Positions 37,780 to 46,731 are shown, numbered from the stretch's first letter. The stretch is DNA of 57,909 bases from Burkholderiales bacterium (GCA_026400105.1 JAPLPQ010000100.1:1-57909); one strand, 5' to 3'. Notes: generated by a model from the sequence alone, not told the origin. Numbers and translations are program-made.

Positions 37780-39129
37780 ATGTTCAAGAAAATCCTGATC
37801 GCCAACCGCGGCGAGATTGCCCTGCGCGTGCAGCGCGCCTGCCGCGAGATGGGCATCAAGTCGGTGGTGGTCTACTCCGAGGCCGACCGCGAAGCCAAGT
37901 ACGTCAAGCTGGCCGATGAAGCGGTCTGCATCGGCCCGGCGGCCTCGGCACAGAGCTATCTCAGCATGCCGGCCATCATCTCGGCGGCCGAGGTCACCGA
38001 CGCCGAGGCGATCCACCCGGGCTATGGCTTCCTGTCCGAGAACGCCGACTTCGCCGAGCGGGTCGAGCAAAGCGGCTTCACCTTCATCGGTCCGACCCCC
38101 GAGTCGATCCGCATCATGGGCGACAAGGTCGCGGCCAAGCAGGCCATGATCAAGGCGGGCGTGCCCTGCGTGCCGGGTTCGGAGGGCGAGCTGCCCGAAG
38201 ATCCGGCCGAGGTCAAGCGCATCGCCAAGGTGATCGGTTATCCGGTCATCATCAAGGCCGCTGGCGGCGGTGGCGGGCGTGGCATGCGCGTGGTGCACAC
38301 CGAGGCGGCGCTGCTGCACGCGGTCCAGACCACCAAGGCCGAGGCCGGTGCCGCGTTCAACAACCCGGCCGTCTACATGGAGAAGTTCCTCCAGAACCCG
38401 CGCCACATCGAGATCCAGGTGCTGGCCGACCAGCACCGCAACGCGGTCTATCTCGGCGAGCGCGACTGCTCGATGCAGCGCCGGCACCAGAAGGTGATCG
38501 AGGAAGCGCCGGCGCCCGGCATTGCACGCCGCCTGATCGACAAGATCGGCGAGCGCTGTGCCGCCGCCTGCAAGAAGATCGGCTACCGTGGTGCCGGCAC
38601 CTTCGAGTTCCTGTACGAGAACGGCGAGTTCTACTTCATCGAGATGAACACCCGGGTCCAGGTCGAGCATCCGGTGACCGAGGCGATCTCGGGCATCGAC
38701 ATCGTGCGCACCCAGATCCTGGTCGCCGCGGGCGAGAAGCTGCCGTTCACCCAGCGCCAGATCGACCTGCGTGGTCACGCGATCGAGTGCCGCATCAACG
38801 CCGAAGACCCGTACAAGTTCACCCCTTCGCCGGGCCGGGTCACGACCTGGCATATGCCGGGCGGGCCGGGCGTGCGGGTCGACTCGCATGTCTACGCCAA
38901 CTACCTGGTGCCGCCGAACTACGATTCGATGATCGGCAAGATCATCGTGCATGGCGACACCCGCGAGCAGGCGCTGGCGCGCATGCGCACGGCGCTGTCC
39001 GAGGTGGCGATCGAGGGCATCAAGACCAATATCCCGCTGCATCGCGACCTGATGGTGGACGCCAGCTTCGAAGCCGGCGGCACCAACATCCACTACCTCG
39101 AGCATTGGCTCGAGCAGCGCAAGCGCTAA
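37780..39129 (+). CDS. accC: Acetyl-CoA carboxylase, biotin carboxylase subunit
   Basis: A 449-residue ATP-grasp enzyme that carboxylates the biotin on AccB. Family features are [20 protein letters not shown] at the start, the glycine-rich ATP loop [14 protein letters not shown], the region [22 protein letters not shown] and the catalytic [16 protein letters not shown]. Length equals E. coli AccC (449). It lies ten bases after accB and four before prmA, giving an accB-accC-prmA operon, an order seen in many proteobacteria. Confidence 0.97.
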   Translation: MFKKILIANRGEIALRVQRACREMGIKSVVVYSEADREAKYVKLADEAVCIGPAASAQSYLSMPAIISAAEVTDAEAIHPGYGFLSENADFAERVEQSGFTFIGPTPESIRIMGDKVAAKQAMIKAGVPCVPGSEGELPEDPAEVKRIAKVIGYPVIIKAAGGGGGRGMRVVHTEAALLHAVQTTKAEAGAAFNNPAVYMEKFLQNPRHIEIQVLADQHRNAVYLGERDCSMQRRHQKVIEEAPAPGIARRLIDKIGERCAAACKKIGYRGAGTFEFLYENGEFYFIEMNTRVQVEHPVTEAISGIDIVRTQILVAAGEKLPFTQRQIDLRGHAIECRINAEDPYKFTPSPGRVTTWHMPGGPGVRVDSHVYANYLVPPNYDSMIGKIIVHGDTREQALARMRTALSEVAIEGIKTNIPLHRDLMVDASFEAGGTNIHYLEHWLEQRKR

Positions 39130-39133
39130 GCCG

Positions 39134-40021
39134 ATGTTCGAACTCGTATTAATGGCGCCGGAATGGCGCATCGAGGCGCTCAGCGATGCGCTCGAGGCGC
39201 TCGACGCCCTGAGCGTGTCGGTCGAGGACGCCGACGCCCAGACTCCGGCCGAGCAGGCCCTGTTTGGCGAGCCCGGCATGCCGGCGCCCAAGGCCGGCTG
39301 GCAGCGCTCGCGCGTGGTCGCCCTGTTCGAGCAGGAAGCGCAGGCGCGCGAGGCGGTCGAACTGCTCGCGCCGCAGGACTTCTTCGAAGGCTGCGAGAGC
39401 GTCGGGGTGCGCCCGGTCGCCGATCAGGACTGGGTGCGGCTGACGCAGTCGCAGTTCGCGCCGGTCGAGATCACGCCGACCTTCTGGATCGTGCCGAGCT
39501 GGCACGAGCCGCCGGCCGCCGCAGAGAAAGTGATCCGGCTCGATCCGGGCCTGGCCTTCGGCACCGGTACCCATCCGACCACGCGCATGTGCCTGCGCTG
39601 GATCGCGCAGCGCGATCTGTCGGCGCAGCGGGTGCTCGACTATGGTTGTGGTTCCGGCATCCTGGCCATCGGCGCGGCCAAGCATGGCGCGGCCGAGATC
39701 GTCGCGGTCGACATCGACCCGGCTGCGGTCGAATCGACCCAGATCAATGCCGCCAACAACCATGTGTCGCTGCTGACCGGCCTGCCGGATGCGGCAAGCG
39801 GGGTTTTCAACCTCGTGCTGGCCAATATCCTGGCTACGCCGCTCAAGATGCTGGCGCCGTTGCTCTGCGCCCATGTCCAGGCTGGCGGTCATCTGGTGCT
39901 GGCCGGCATCCTGGAGCTCCAGGCCGACGAGCTCAAGGCCGCTTATGCGCCCTGGCTGGCGCTCGAAGTCACCGACAGCGAGGATGGCTGGATACTGATG
40001 ACGGCGCGCGCCGCTGACTGA
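39134..40021 (+). CDS. prmA: Ribosomal protein L11 methyltransferase
   Basis: A 295-residue class I methyltransferase that trimethylates ribosomal protein L11. The N-terminal substrate-recognition domain (1-80) opens FELVLMAPEWRIEALSDALE. The catalytic domain has the PrmA signature DPGLAFGTGTHPTTRMCLRW, motif I VLDYGCGSGILAIGAAKHGA and motif IV NLVLANILATPL. Co-transcribed with accBC; a terminator follows. Confidence 0.95.
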   Translation: MFELVLMAPEWRIEALSDALEALDALSVSVEDADAQTPAEQALFGEPGMPAPKAGWQRSRVVALFEQEAQAREAVELLAPQDFFEGCESVGVRPVADQDWVRLTQSQFAPVEITPTFWIVPSWHEPPAAAEKVIRLDPGLAFGTGTHPTTRMCLRWIAQRDLSAQRVLDYGCGSGILAIGAAKHGAAEIVAVDIDPAAVESTQINAANNHVSLLTGLPDAASGVFNLVLANILATPLKMLAPLLCAHVQAGGHLVLAGILELQADELKAAYAPWLALEVTDSEDGWILMTARAAD

Positions 40022-40049
40022 TCTCGACCGGCCTGATGGGCGGTCCAGC

Positions 40050-40084
40050 AAGCCTGACTGGGAGATTTCCGGTCAGGCTTCTTT
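40050..40084 (+). terminator. Rho-independent terminator of the accB-accC-prmA operon
   Basis: Perfect 9-bp stem AAGCCTGAC (40050-40058) / GTCAGGCTT (40072-40080) with a 13-base loop, followed by CTTT. It lies 29 bases past the prmA stop and just before the convergent histone-like gene ends. Confidence 0.72.
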
Positions 40085-40087
40085 CAT

Positions 40088-40360
40088 TCAGGGCCGGTTG
40101 CCGGTCGGAAAGGGCCAGGCCGCCGTCGGTGCGATGCGGGTCCTGGCCGAGGGCTCGGCCGGTGGCATGGCCTTGACCGGGACGGCCTTTTTTGCCGCCG
40201 CTTTTTTCGCTGCCGTCTTCTTGGCCGCGACCTTGCGGGCGACGACCTTCCTGGCCGGCACAGCCGGGGCTGCGCTCAGCAACTCCGCCGCTTCGGCGGG
40301 CTCTGACGCTGGCTGCGCCGCAACCTTCTTGGCCGCAGCGGCCTTCTTCGCAGTCGCCAT
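40088..40360 (-). CDS. Lysine/alanine-rich histone H1-like protein
   Basis: A 90-residue, strongly basic protein. Residues 1-60 are rich in AKK, AAKK and ARK units, as in the C-terminal domain of histone H1 and in bacterial histone-like and AlgP/PhaP-like proteins. Such tails bind DNA or polyanions without a fixed fold. The tail ends in TAAWPFPTGNRP. The ATG at 40360 has AGGAG ten bases upstream, supporting real translation. No partner gene is adjacent. It could be a nucleoid protein or a granule-associated protein; the sequence cannot decide. Confidence 0.75.
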   Translation of the reverse strand: MATAKKAAAAKKVAAQPASEPAEAAELLSAAPAVPARKVVARKVAAKKTAAKKAAAKKAVPVKAMPPAEPSARTRIAPTAAWPFPTGNRP

Positions 40361-40602
40361 CTTGCATCTTCTCCTGAAACAACTTGCACGTTGCGCGTGA
40401 GTCCGGACGATTCCGGCTCAGCGAGTCAGCACAATGGCTTCGGGGAACAGTGAAACCAAGGCATGGAAAGTGGACAACTTATCCGGCACAGCCTGGCTGG
40501 CTTGGCGCGGCATAGGGAAATCCCACAGACATAAACTCTGACTTTTATATTATGAAAGTGTCGCAGCGAAATGCAAGCCCTGCATGCCGTCCAGCGGGCC
40601 TT

Positions 40603-41280
40603 TTATTGCATTGCGGCATCGCTGGCAGGTCCCTGCGCTCCGGTTTTGCCTGGATCGACACCGGAAACGGCCGGATCTTGCTCCGCCGCGGTCGTCAGCG
40701 GGAACCAGTCCGTTGGCCAGCGGGTGGCCTGGCGCAGCCAGGCCCAGTCGAAGCCCGGCCCGGGATCGAGCTTGCGACCGGGGGCGATATGCTCGTGGCC
40801 GGCCACATGGGCTACGGGGTAGTGCAAGGCCAGCGCCTGGCACAGCAAGACCAGGGCGCGGTACTGGGCCGGCTCGAAGCGCTGGCCCTCTAGGCCTTCG
40901 AGCTCGATGCCGATCGAGTCGTCATTGCAGTTCTCGCGCCCGCGCCAGCAGGAGCGCCCGGCATGCCAGGCCCGATCGTCGCAGGAGACGAACTGCAGCA
41001 GCGCGCCGTCGCGCCGGATCAGGAAATGGCTCGAGACCTCGAGTCCGCGCAGGCCCTCGAAGTAGGGGTGTGCGTCCCAGTCGAGCCGGTTGCAGAACAG
41101 CTGCTCGATCTCGGGTCCGCCGTACCGGCCCGGCGGCAGGCTGATCGAATGCAGTACCAGCAGGTCGATCAGGGCGCCGTCCGGGCGTGGTCCGTAGTTG
41201 GGCGAGGGGACTGCCTGCGCACTTTCTAGCCAGCCGTCGCGCCAGCCGGCAGGCTGCTCGGTTTCAGCTTCAGTTGGCAT
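40603..41280 (-). CDS. ampD: 1,6-anhydro-N-acetylmuramyl-L-alanine amidase AmpD
   Basis: A 225-residue amidase_2 zinc enzyme recycling cell-wall anhydromuropeptides in the cytoplasm; loss of AmpD derepresses AmpC beta-lactamase in other bacteria. Zinc ligands are His in LLVLHSIS, His in VAGHEHIAPGRKLDPG and the Asp in the same stretch. SSHFLIRRDGALLQFV, AWHAGRS and SIGIELEG are also typical. The C-terminal 30 residues are longer than usual and low-complexity. The start overlaps the upstream PP0621-like gene by 11 bases. Confidence 0.94.
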   Translation of the reverse strand: MPTEAETEQPAGWRDGWLESAQAVPSPNYGPRPDGALIDLLVLHSISLPPGRYGGPEIEQLFCNRLDWDAHPYFEGLRGLEVSSHFLIRRDGALLQFVSCDDRAWHAGRSCWRGRENCNDDSIGIELEGLEGQRFEPAQYRALVLLCQALALHYPVAHVAGHEHIAPGRKLDPGPGFDWAWLRQATRWPTDWFPLTTAAEQDPAVSGVDPGKTGAQGPASDAAMQ

Positions 41281-41542
41281 CGCGGACGCGGCCTGTGCGC
41301 TGGGCGGGTCCGAGGCGCAGATGTTCGGCGCTGCAGTAAGGCCCGTCGGGGCCGGCCAGTGCGTCGCTGGCCGGCAGGTGCAGGCCGCAGTGGCGGCAGG
41401 CCACCATGGCGCTGGGCTGGGCGAGTGGGCGCCGCGCTGGGGGTGGCGGTGTCAGGGGGGCTGGCGGCCGCTCTGCGGCACGCCGGCTGCGCCAGATCCA
41501 GACTCCGGCCAGGACGACCAACAGAACCAGCAGGTATTTCAT
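41270..41542 (-). CDS. PP0621-family small membrane-anchored zinc-ribbon-like protein
   Basis: A 90-residue protein with one N-terminal hydrophobic helix (residues 3-18), a proline-rich linker and a C-terminal knuckle CRHCGLHLPASDAL followed by YCSAEHLRL. This fits the small PP0621-type proteins found between ypjD and ampD in many beta- and gammaproteobacteria. Function unknown. Starts by overlapping the ypjD stop (ATGA). Confidence 0.75.
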   Translation of the reverse strand: MKYLLVLLVVLAGVWIWRSRRAAERPPAPLTPPPPARRPLAQPSAMVACRHCGLHLPASDALAGPDGPYCSAEHLRLGPAQRTGRVRDAN

Positions 41543-42336
41543 GCGCGCGACAATATGACTTCAAGGACGAAGTGCGAGCCGACATAGCCCAGCAGCAGCA
41601 GGGTGGCCGCCGCGTAGAGCATGCGGATCGCGAACCGGCCGCGCCAGCCCTGGGTCAGGCGACCCCAGAGCAGCACGGCCAAGGCCAGCCAGGACAGCAG
41701 CGTGAACAGGGTCTTGTGGTTCCAGACCCAGCCCTGTGTCAGCCCTTGCTCGCTGAACCACCAGCCGGCCAGCAGGGTGGCGCTCAGCATGACGAACGCG
41801 GCAGCGACCAGGCGGAAGGTCAGGCGCTCGAGCGCGAGCAAGGGCAGCGTGATGTCGCCCGGGTGTCCCTTGCGCATCGAGGCTTCGGCGCGCTGCGTCA
41901 GCCAGCCGTGCAGCACGGCCGCGGCCAGCAGGCCATAGGAGACCAGGCCCAGCGAGCCATGCAGCGGCAGCCAGCGCGAGCCCGAGGCCAGGTGCGGCGT
42001 GCCCGGGAACAGCAGCGCGAGCAGCACGGTCGCCGCGCCCAGCCCGACCAGCGAGGCACGCGCGCGCAGCTGCGGGTAGAGCCGGGTTTCGATCGCGTAG
42101 AGCGTGAAGACCAGCCAGGCCGTGAACGACAGCGCTGGCGCGAATCCGAAACGCATCACCCCGCCGCCGAACTGGTTTGCCGCCAGCGCGATACCGTGCA
42201 GCAGCCAGACCATTGCCATCAGCGCGTTGAGCTTGCCGGCCGCCAGCCGGGTCGGGTGCAGCGCCAGCAGGGCATAACCCAGTGCCGCGCCCAGCGACGG
42301 GATGGTGCCCCACCAGGGGCTCGGGGATAGAATCAT
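41539..42336 (-). CDS. Cytochrome c assembly / CcsA-like inner-membrane protein (YpjD)
   Basis: A 265-residue protein with about eight membrane helices of the CcmC/CcsA/HemX superfamily. Histidines expected for heme handling are seen in PLHGSLGLVSYG, VWNHKT and GSHFVLE. A WWF tryptophan-rich segment is also visible. The YpjD subgroup is encoded divergently from ffh in many proteobacteria, as here, and has been linked to ion homeostasis rather than classical cytochrome c maturation. First gene of ypjD / PP0621-like / ampD. Confidence 0.85.
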   Translation of the reverse strand: MILSPSPWWGTIPSLGAALGYALLALHPTRLAAGKLNALMAMVWLLHGIALAANQFGGGVMRFGFAPALSFTAWLVFTLYAIETRLYPQLRARASLVGLGAATVLLALLFPGTPHLASGSRWLPLHGSLGLVSYGLLAAAVLHGWLTQRAEASMRKGHPGDITLPLLALERLTFRLVAAAFVMLSATLLAGWWFSEQGLTQGWVWNHKTLFTLLSWLALAVLLWGRLTQGWRGRFAIRMLYAAATLLLLGYVGSHFVLEVILSRA

Positions 42337-42447
42337 GCCCAGAGTTTAACGGCCCGCGCAGCCGGCCAAGTCCCTTTTCCTCCCTATTCCCCAGCCCGGG
42401 GTCGCCCTTTCGGGCCGCCGCCGCCGGCGCTCACACAGCAGCTCATC

Positions 42448-43833
42448 ATGGCCTCAGCCCTCACCGAAAAACTGTCACGATTGGTCAAGGAGGTGCGTGG
42501 CCAGGCCCGCATCACCGAAAGCAACGTCAGCGACATGCTGCGCGAGGTGCGCATGGCCCTGCTCGAGGCCGACGTCGCGCTGCCAGTGGTGCGCGACTTC
42601 ATCGCGCGCGTCAAGGAAAAGGCGCTCGGCGCCGAAGTGGTCGGTTCGCTGACCCCTGGCCAGATGCTGGTCAGCGTGATCCAGCGCGAACTCTCCGCCA
42701 CCATGGGCGAGGGCGTCAGCGACCTGAACCTGGCGGCGCAGCCGCCGGCCGTGATCCTGATGGCCGGCCTGCAGGGTGCCGGCAAGACCACCACCACCGC
42801 CAAGCTGGCCAAGCACCTGATCGAGCGGCGCAAGAAGAAGGTGCTGACGGTCTCGGGCGACGTCTACCGCCCGGCCGCGATCGAGCAGCTCAAGACCGTG
42901 ACCAAGCAGGCCGGCGCCGAATGGTTTCCGAGCAGTCCCGAGCAAAAGCCGCTCGAGATCGCGCGCGCCGCGCTGGACTACGCGAAGAAGCATTACTTCG
43001 ACGTGCTGCTGGTCGATACCGCCGGCCGGCTGGCGATCGACGAGGCGCTGATGGCCGAGATCAAGGAGCTGCACGCGGCGCTCAATCCGGTCGAGACGCT
43101 GTTCGTGGTCGACGCGATGCAGGGCCAGGATGCGATCAACACCGCCCGCGCCTTCAAGGAAGCGCTGCCGCTGACCGGCATCGTGCTGACCAAGCTCGAC
43201 GGTGACTCGCGCGGTGGCGCGGCCCTGTCGGTGCGTGCGGTCACCGGCGCGCCGATCAAGTTCGCCGGCGTATCCGAGAAGATCGACGGCCTCGAGGTGT
43301 TCGATGCCGAACGCCATGCCGGTCGCGTGCTGGGCATGGGCGACATCGTCGCGCTGGTCGAGCAGGTCACCGCCGGCGTCGATATGGCTGCGGCGCAGAA
43401 GCTGGCGGCCAAGGTCAAGAGCGGCGACGGTTTCGACCTCGAGGATTTTCTCGACCAGCTGCGTCAGATGAAGAAGATGGGCGGGCTGTCGAACTTGATG
43501 GACAAGCTGCCGACCCAGATGTCGGCCAAGGCCAGCGGGGCCGACCTGGGCCGGGCCGAAACCGAGATGAAGCGCAAGGAAGGCATCATCTGCAGCATGA
43601 CGGCGCAGGAGCGGCGCAAGCCCGAGCTGATCAAGGCCACGCGCAAGCGCCGCATCGCCGCCGGTGCTGGCGTGCAGGTGCAGGAGGTCAACCGCCTGCT
43701 CAAGGAGTTCGAGCAGATGCAGGGCGTCATGAAGAAGATGAAGGGCGGCGGCCTGATGAAGATGATGAAGAAGCTCGGCGGCATGAAGGGTCTGGGCGGC
43801 ATGCCCGGCATGCCCAAGCTGCCGGGCATGTAA
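42448..43833 (+). CDS. ffh: Signal recognition particle protein Ffh
   Basis: A 461-residue SRP54 GTPase that, with 4.5S RNA, targets nascent membrane proteins to FtsY. The N domain is followed by the GTPase with GLQGAGKTTTTAKLA (G1), DTAGRLAIDE (G3) and TKLDGDSRGG (G4). The methionine-rich M domain (about 325-461) ends in a GMP/GMPK-rich tail and contains RKRRIAAGAG. The start at 42448 (MASALTEKLSRLVKEVRGQA) is standard. Divergent from ypjD with about 110 bases between. The 4.5S RNA gene was not seen in the window. Confidence 0.97.
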   Translation: MASALTEKLSRLVKEVRGQARITESNVSDMLREVRMALLEADVALPVVRDFIARVKEKALGAEVVGSLTPGQMLVSVIQRELSATMGEGVSDLNLAAQPPAVILMAGLQGAGKTTTTAKLAKHLIERRKKKVLTVSGDVYRPAAIEQLKTVTKQAGAEWFPSSPEQKPLEIARAALDYAKKHYFDVLLVDTAGRLAIDEALMAEIKELHAALNPVETLFVVDAMQGQDAINTARAFKEALPLTGIVLTKLDGDSRGGAALSVRAVTGAPIKFAGVSEKIDGLEVFDAERHAGRVLGMGDIVALVEQVTAGVDMAAAQKLAAKVKSGDGFDLEDFLDQLRQMKKMGGLSNLMDKLPTQMSAKASGADLGRAETEMKRKEGIICSMTAQERRKPELIKATRKRRIAAGAGVQVQEVNRLLKEFEQMQGVMKKMKGGGLMKMMKKLGGMKGLGGMPGMPKLPGM

Positions 43834-43860
43834 GCCGGCTGGCGACGCGCGGTATTGGCG

Positions 43861-44499
43861 ATGGACGGCGAAGCCCTGTTCTGGCTCGAACTGGCGCTGG
43901 CATTGCCGGCGCTGGTTGCCGCGCTCGCGCTCAAGCCCTGGCGCATGTTGCGCGGCCCGCTGCTGACGCCGACGCTGGCGGCGCTGGCCTTGCTGCCCTG
44001 GTTCTGGCTGCTGCCCCAGCAGCTGCCCCCGGGCCTGCAGATCCAGCTCTCGGGCGCCAGCCTGCTGGCCCTGATGCTGGGCTGGCCGCTGGCGGTCCCG
44101 GTGCTGGCGCTGGTGGCGCTGCAGGTCTGGGCGCTCGGCCAGCATGACGCGCAGACCGTGCTGTCGCAGTGGGTCTGGCTCGGCCTGGTCCCCGCGACGC
44201 TGGCGCTGGGCTTGGGTGCCTTGCTGCGGCGCTGGCTGCCGGCCCACCCCTTCATCTACACGCTCGGGCGCGGCTTCATCGGCACCGCGCTGGCGGTGTT
44301 CGGCGCGGGCTTGTTGCAGGAGTTCGCGCAGCGCTGGCTGATGGGTGCGAGCCTGCACGACGCGCTGGTGGCGCGCTGGCTGATGGCCTGGGGCGATGCC
44401 TTCCTGACCGGCATGTTCTGCGCGATCTTCGTGGCTTTCGCGCCGCAGTGGCTCGCGACCTGGTCCGACCAGCGCTATCTGCGCCCGCCGTCCGACTGA
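43861..44499 (+). CDS. CbiM-like integral membrane protein (energy-coupling-factor permease family)
   Basis: A 212-residue membrane protein with about six helices. RWLMAWGDAFLTGMFCAIFV near the C-terminus resembles the CbiM/NikM substrate-specific component of cobalt/nickel ECF transporters. In those, an N-terminal MHIxxG motif supplies metal ligands (Met1-His2). This protein begins MDGEALFWLE and lacks it, and no CbiN, CbiQ or CbiO partner is nearby. It may therefore have another role. An in-frame TTG at 43855 is a possible earlier start. Confidence 0.65.
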   Translation: MDGEALFWLELALALPALVAALALKPWRMLRGPLLTPTLAALALLPWFWLLPQQLPPGLQIQLSGASLLALMLGWPLAVPVLALVALQVWALGQHDAQTVLSQWVWLGLVPATLALGLGALLRRWLPAHPFIYTLGRGFIGTALAVFGAGLLQEFAQRWLMGASLHDALVARWLMAWGDAFLTGMFCAIFVAFAPQWLATWSDQRYLRPPSD

Positions 44500-44532
44500 G
44501 TCCGACCGGCCTCAGCGGCCTGCTGCCATCGG

Positions 44533-44796
44533 CTAGAGATGGCTGTGGCGGGCCCAGGTGTCCTTGATCTCCTTGCGGTCGGGCGGGGCGCCGGTTGACT
44601 GCAGATGCTGGCTCTGGATATTGACCAGCGCGGCCATGACCTGGAACGGAAAGCCACGCCGCGAACCGTCCCGCGTGTCCTGCAGCAGCTGCTCGATATA
44701 GGACACGATGTCCTTGCCGCCCCATTTTTCGCTCAGCATCTTGCCGATATGCGGGTAGCTGGCGCTGATCGTGTCCAGGTCTGATTGGGTTGTCAT
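44533..44796 (-). CDS. Small conserved protein of unknown function
   Basis: An 87-residue soluble protein beginning MTTQSDLDTISASYPHIGKM, with LSEKWGGKDIVSYIEQLLQD and FPFQVMAALVNIQSQH. The ATG at 44796 has a strong GGAGG nine bases upstream, which decides the start over an in-frame ATG at 44847. Mostly helical by composition, with no cysteines or known motif. I recall similar proteins in Burkholderiales but no function. Convergent with the CbiM-like gene. Confidence 0.75.
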   Translation of the reverse strand: MTTQSDLDTISASYPHIGKMLSEKWGGKDIVSYIEQLLQDTRDGSRRGFPFQVMAALVNIQSQHLQSTGAPPDRKEIKDTWARHSHL

Positions 44797-44907
44797 GACA
44801 AGAAACCTCCTCGCGGCGTTGCGGTCCGATCTGACGCAAGATGTCAAATCACGCTTGGGGCCATGCCGTATGCTGACAAAATACCAGATTTATGAATTTC
44901 CGCTAGG

Positions 44908-45687
44908 CTACAGCAGCGGCCGCATGCTGCGTGCGGTGTCTTGCAGTACCGGCAGCACGCGTCTGGCCGCGTCTTCGCTGCTTTCGTTCTGCATCGGCAT
45001 CGTGACGCTCATGGCGGCGACCAGATGGTCCTTGTGGTCGTACAGCGGGACGGCAATGCCGCGGTAGTTCATCTCGAGCTGCTGTTCGGAAATCGCCCAG
45101 CCCTGGCGCTGGATCTGCTGCAGCCGCTGGCACAACTCGTTCTTGTCGACCAGGGTGTGCGAGGTGTAGGCGCGCAGCTCCTGCCGGGCCAGCCAGGGCT
45201 CGTAGACCTCGGGGCCTGACATGGCCAGTATGACCAGGCCGGCTGCCGTCACCTGGGCCTGCACGCGCGAGCCCAGCATGTAGCCGGTGTTGAGCTGGCG
45301 ATGGCTGCCGCTGCGCGCGACGTAGACCAGCTCGTTATGCTCGAGCACGCCGGCGTAGGCGATTTCGCCAGTGCCGGCCGTGACGCGCTGCAAGTAGGGC
45401 TGAACCGCGCGCGGCAGTCTGGCCGATTCGAGGTAGGCCTGGCCCAGGCGCAGCACGCGCGGCGTCAGCGAGAACAGCTTGCCATCGGTCGCGACATAGC
45501 CCAGATGCACCAGCGTGAGCAGGTGACGGCGCGCCGCCGTGCGGGTCAGGCCGCAGCGCTGGCCGGCCTGGCTGGCGGTCAGGCGCGGGTGTTCGGCGTC
45601 AAAGGCCTCGATCACGGCCAGGCCTTTCTCGAGCCCGGCGATCCAGTCGCGGCGCTCGAGCGTGAAGAGGGCGTCTTGATCACTCAT
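44908..45687 (-). CDS. IclR-family regulator (PcaR/PobR-like)
   Basis: A 259-residue regulator. A winged HTH (about residues 18-80; LTASQAGQRCGLTRTAARRH) is followed by an IclR effector domain (about 85-255). EKGLAVIEAFDAEHPRLTASQ is typical of the PcaR/PcaU/PobR branch, which controls protocatechuate and 4-hydroxybenzoate catabolism. Divergent from the dehydratase pair; two spaced copies of a TCGATNGTCG motif lie in the shared promoter region, so it likely controls both directions. The start at 45687 is standard; the frame remains open far upstream, antisense to the dehydratase genes, but that part is not coding. Confidence 0.9.
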   Translation of the reverse strand: MSDQDALFTLERRDWIAGLEKGLAVIEAFDAEHPRLTASQAGQRCGLTRTAARRHLLTLVHLGYVATDGKLFSLTPRVLRLGQAYLESARLPRAVQPYLQRVTAGTGEIAYAGVLEHNELVYVARSGSHRQLNTGYMLGSRVQAQVTAAGLVILAMSGPEVYEPWLARQELRAYTSHTLVDKNELCQRLQQIQRQGWAISEQQLEMNYRGIAVPLYDHKDHLVAAMSVTMPMQNESSEDAARRVLPVLQDTARSMRPLL

Positions 45688-45710
45688 GGGACTCAAATTG
45701 CGGTTTTTGA

Positions 45711-45741
45711 TCGATAGTCGAGTTGGTTCGTTCGATTGTCG
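45711..45741. promoter_or_regulatory. Two direct repeats TCGATNGTCG, probable IclR operator
   Basis: TCGATAGTCG (45711-45720) and TCGATTGTCG (45732-45741) start 21 bases apart, two helical turns, on the same face of the DNA. The second copy sits in GTTCGATTGTCGCTC, close to sites bound by PcaU/PobR-type IclR regulators (GTTCGATAATCGCAC-like). They lie 24-54 bases from the IclR start and about 75-105 bases before the dehydratase pair. Confidence 0.6.
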
Positions 45742-45816
45742 CTCATGTCGAGCAGGCTGGCATGCAAAAAACAGCCCGGACTCGCTTACAGTGCAGGCTG
45801 AATCTGGAGATATCTC

Positions 45817-46731
45817 ATGAGTGACCTTCTGCTCAAGTCGGCCAGCGAGCGCGAGCCGCTGCAAGCCTCTTTCAGCGACGCTGCCAACCCGATCGGTCTG
45901 GACGGCATCGAGTTCATCGAGTTCGCCACTGCCAAGCCGCAGGCGCTCGGTCAGGTGCTCGAGACCATGGGCTTCAAGCCGGTCGCGCGCCACCGTTCGC
46001 GCGAGGTGCTGCTGTACCGCCAGGGCGAGCTCAATATCGTGGTCAACGCGCACCCGCCGGTGGCCCAGGGCGCCAGTCGCAGCAACGAGGCGCCGAGCAT
46101 CTCGGCGATCGCGCTGCGCGTGCGCGATGCGCGCGCGGCCTACGAGTATGTGCTCGAGCGCGGCGCCTGGGAGGTCAGCACCCACCCCGAGGTGATGGAG
46201 CTCAACATTCCCGCCATCCACGGCGCGGGCGGCAGCCGGATCTACTTCGTCGATCGCTACAAGGAATTCTCGATCTACGACGTCGACTTCGTGCCGATTC
46301 CGTCGGTCGAGCAGCGCCCGGCGGCGACCGCCGGCATCCATTTCTTCGGCATCGTGCAGTACATCGGCCCGGAGCGCAGCTACGACTGGATCGAGTTCTA
46401 CCGCGAGCTGATCGGTGCCGAGCTGATTCCCGACGAACAGCGCTTTGGCATCATGCCCAAGGGCAAGCTGCTGCGCACGCCGGCGCTCGAGGCCGACCAG
46501 CGCTTCATGATCCAGCTGATCGAGCCCGACCTCAATGTGATGGACGCCGACGAGCGGCTGCAGCGCATCGGTCTGGGCGTGCCCGATGTGCCGGCTGCGG
46601 TGCAGGCGCTGCGCGCGCTCGGGGTCGAGTTCGTCGAGAGCCCGGCCGCGCACAGTGGCGCGCGCGGCGCGATCAGCAAGACCTACCTCGGCTCGGTGGT
46701 GTTCGAGCTGGTGCACGACGAGAAGGCCTGA
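45817..46731 (+). CDS. VOC-family protein, HPPD-like half of dehydroshikimate dehydratase
   Basis: A 304-residue protein with two glyoxalase/VOC modules, resembling 4-hydroxyphenylpyruvate dioxygenase (IEFIEFATAKPQALGQVLET; HFFGIVQYIGPERSYDWIEFY; YLGSVVFELVHDEKA). In Pseudomonas QuiC1 such a domain is fused behind the TIM-barrel dehydratase. Here it is a separate protein translated before it, only three bases ahead. The iron-ligand pattern of a working dioxygenase is only partly visible, so a structural or accessory role is as likely as catalysis. The ATG at 45817 has GGAG eight bases upstream. Confidence 0.8.
   Translation: MSDLLLKSASEREPLQASFSDAANPIGLDGIEFIEFATAKPQALGQVLETMGFKPVARHRSREVLLYRQGELNIVVNAHPPVAQGASRSNEAPSISAIALRVRDARAAYEYVLERGAWEVSTHPEVMELNIPAIHGAGGSRIYFVDRYKEFSIYDVDFVPIPSVEQRPAATAGIHFFGIVQYIGPERSYDWIEFYRELIGAELIPDEQRFGIMPKGKLLRTPALEADQRFMIQLIEPDLNVMDADERLQRIGLGVPDVPAAVQALRALGVEFVESPAAHSGARGAISKTYLGSVVFELVHDEKA

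Noticed and set aside
40431..40545. Short plus-strand frame starting ATGGCTTCGGGG (about 35 codons)
   Set aside because: No ribosome site, no motif, and it lies in the likely promoter region of the histone-like gene.
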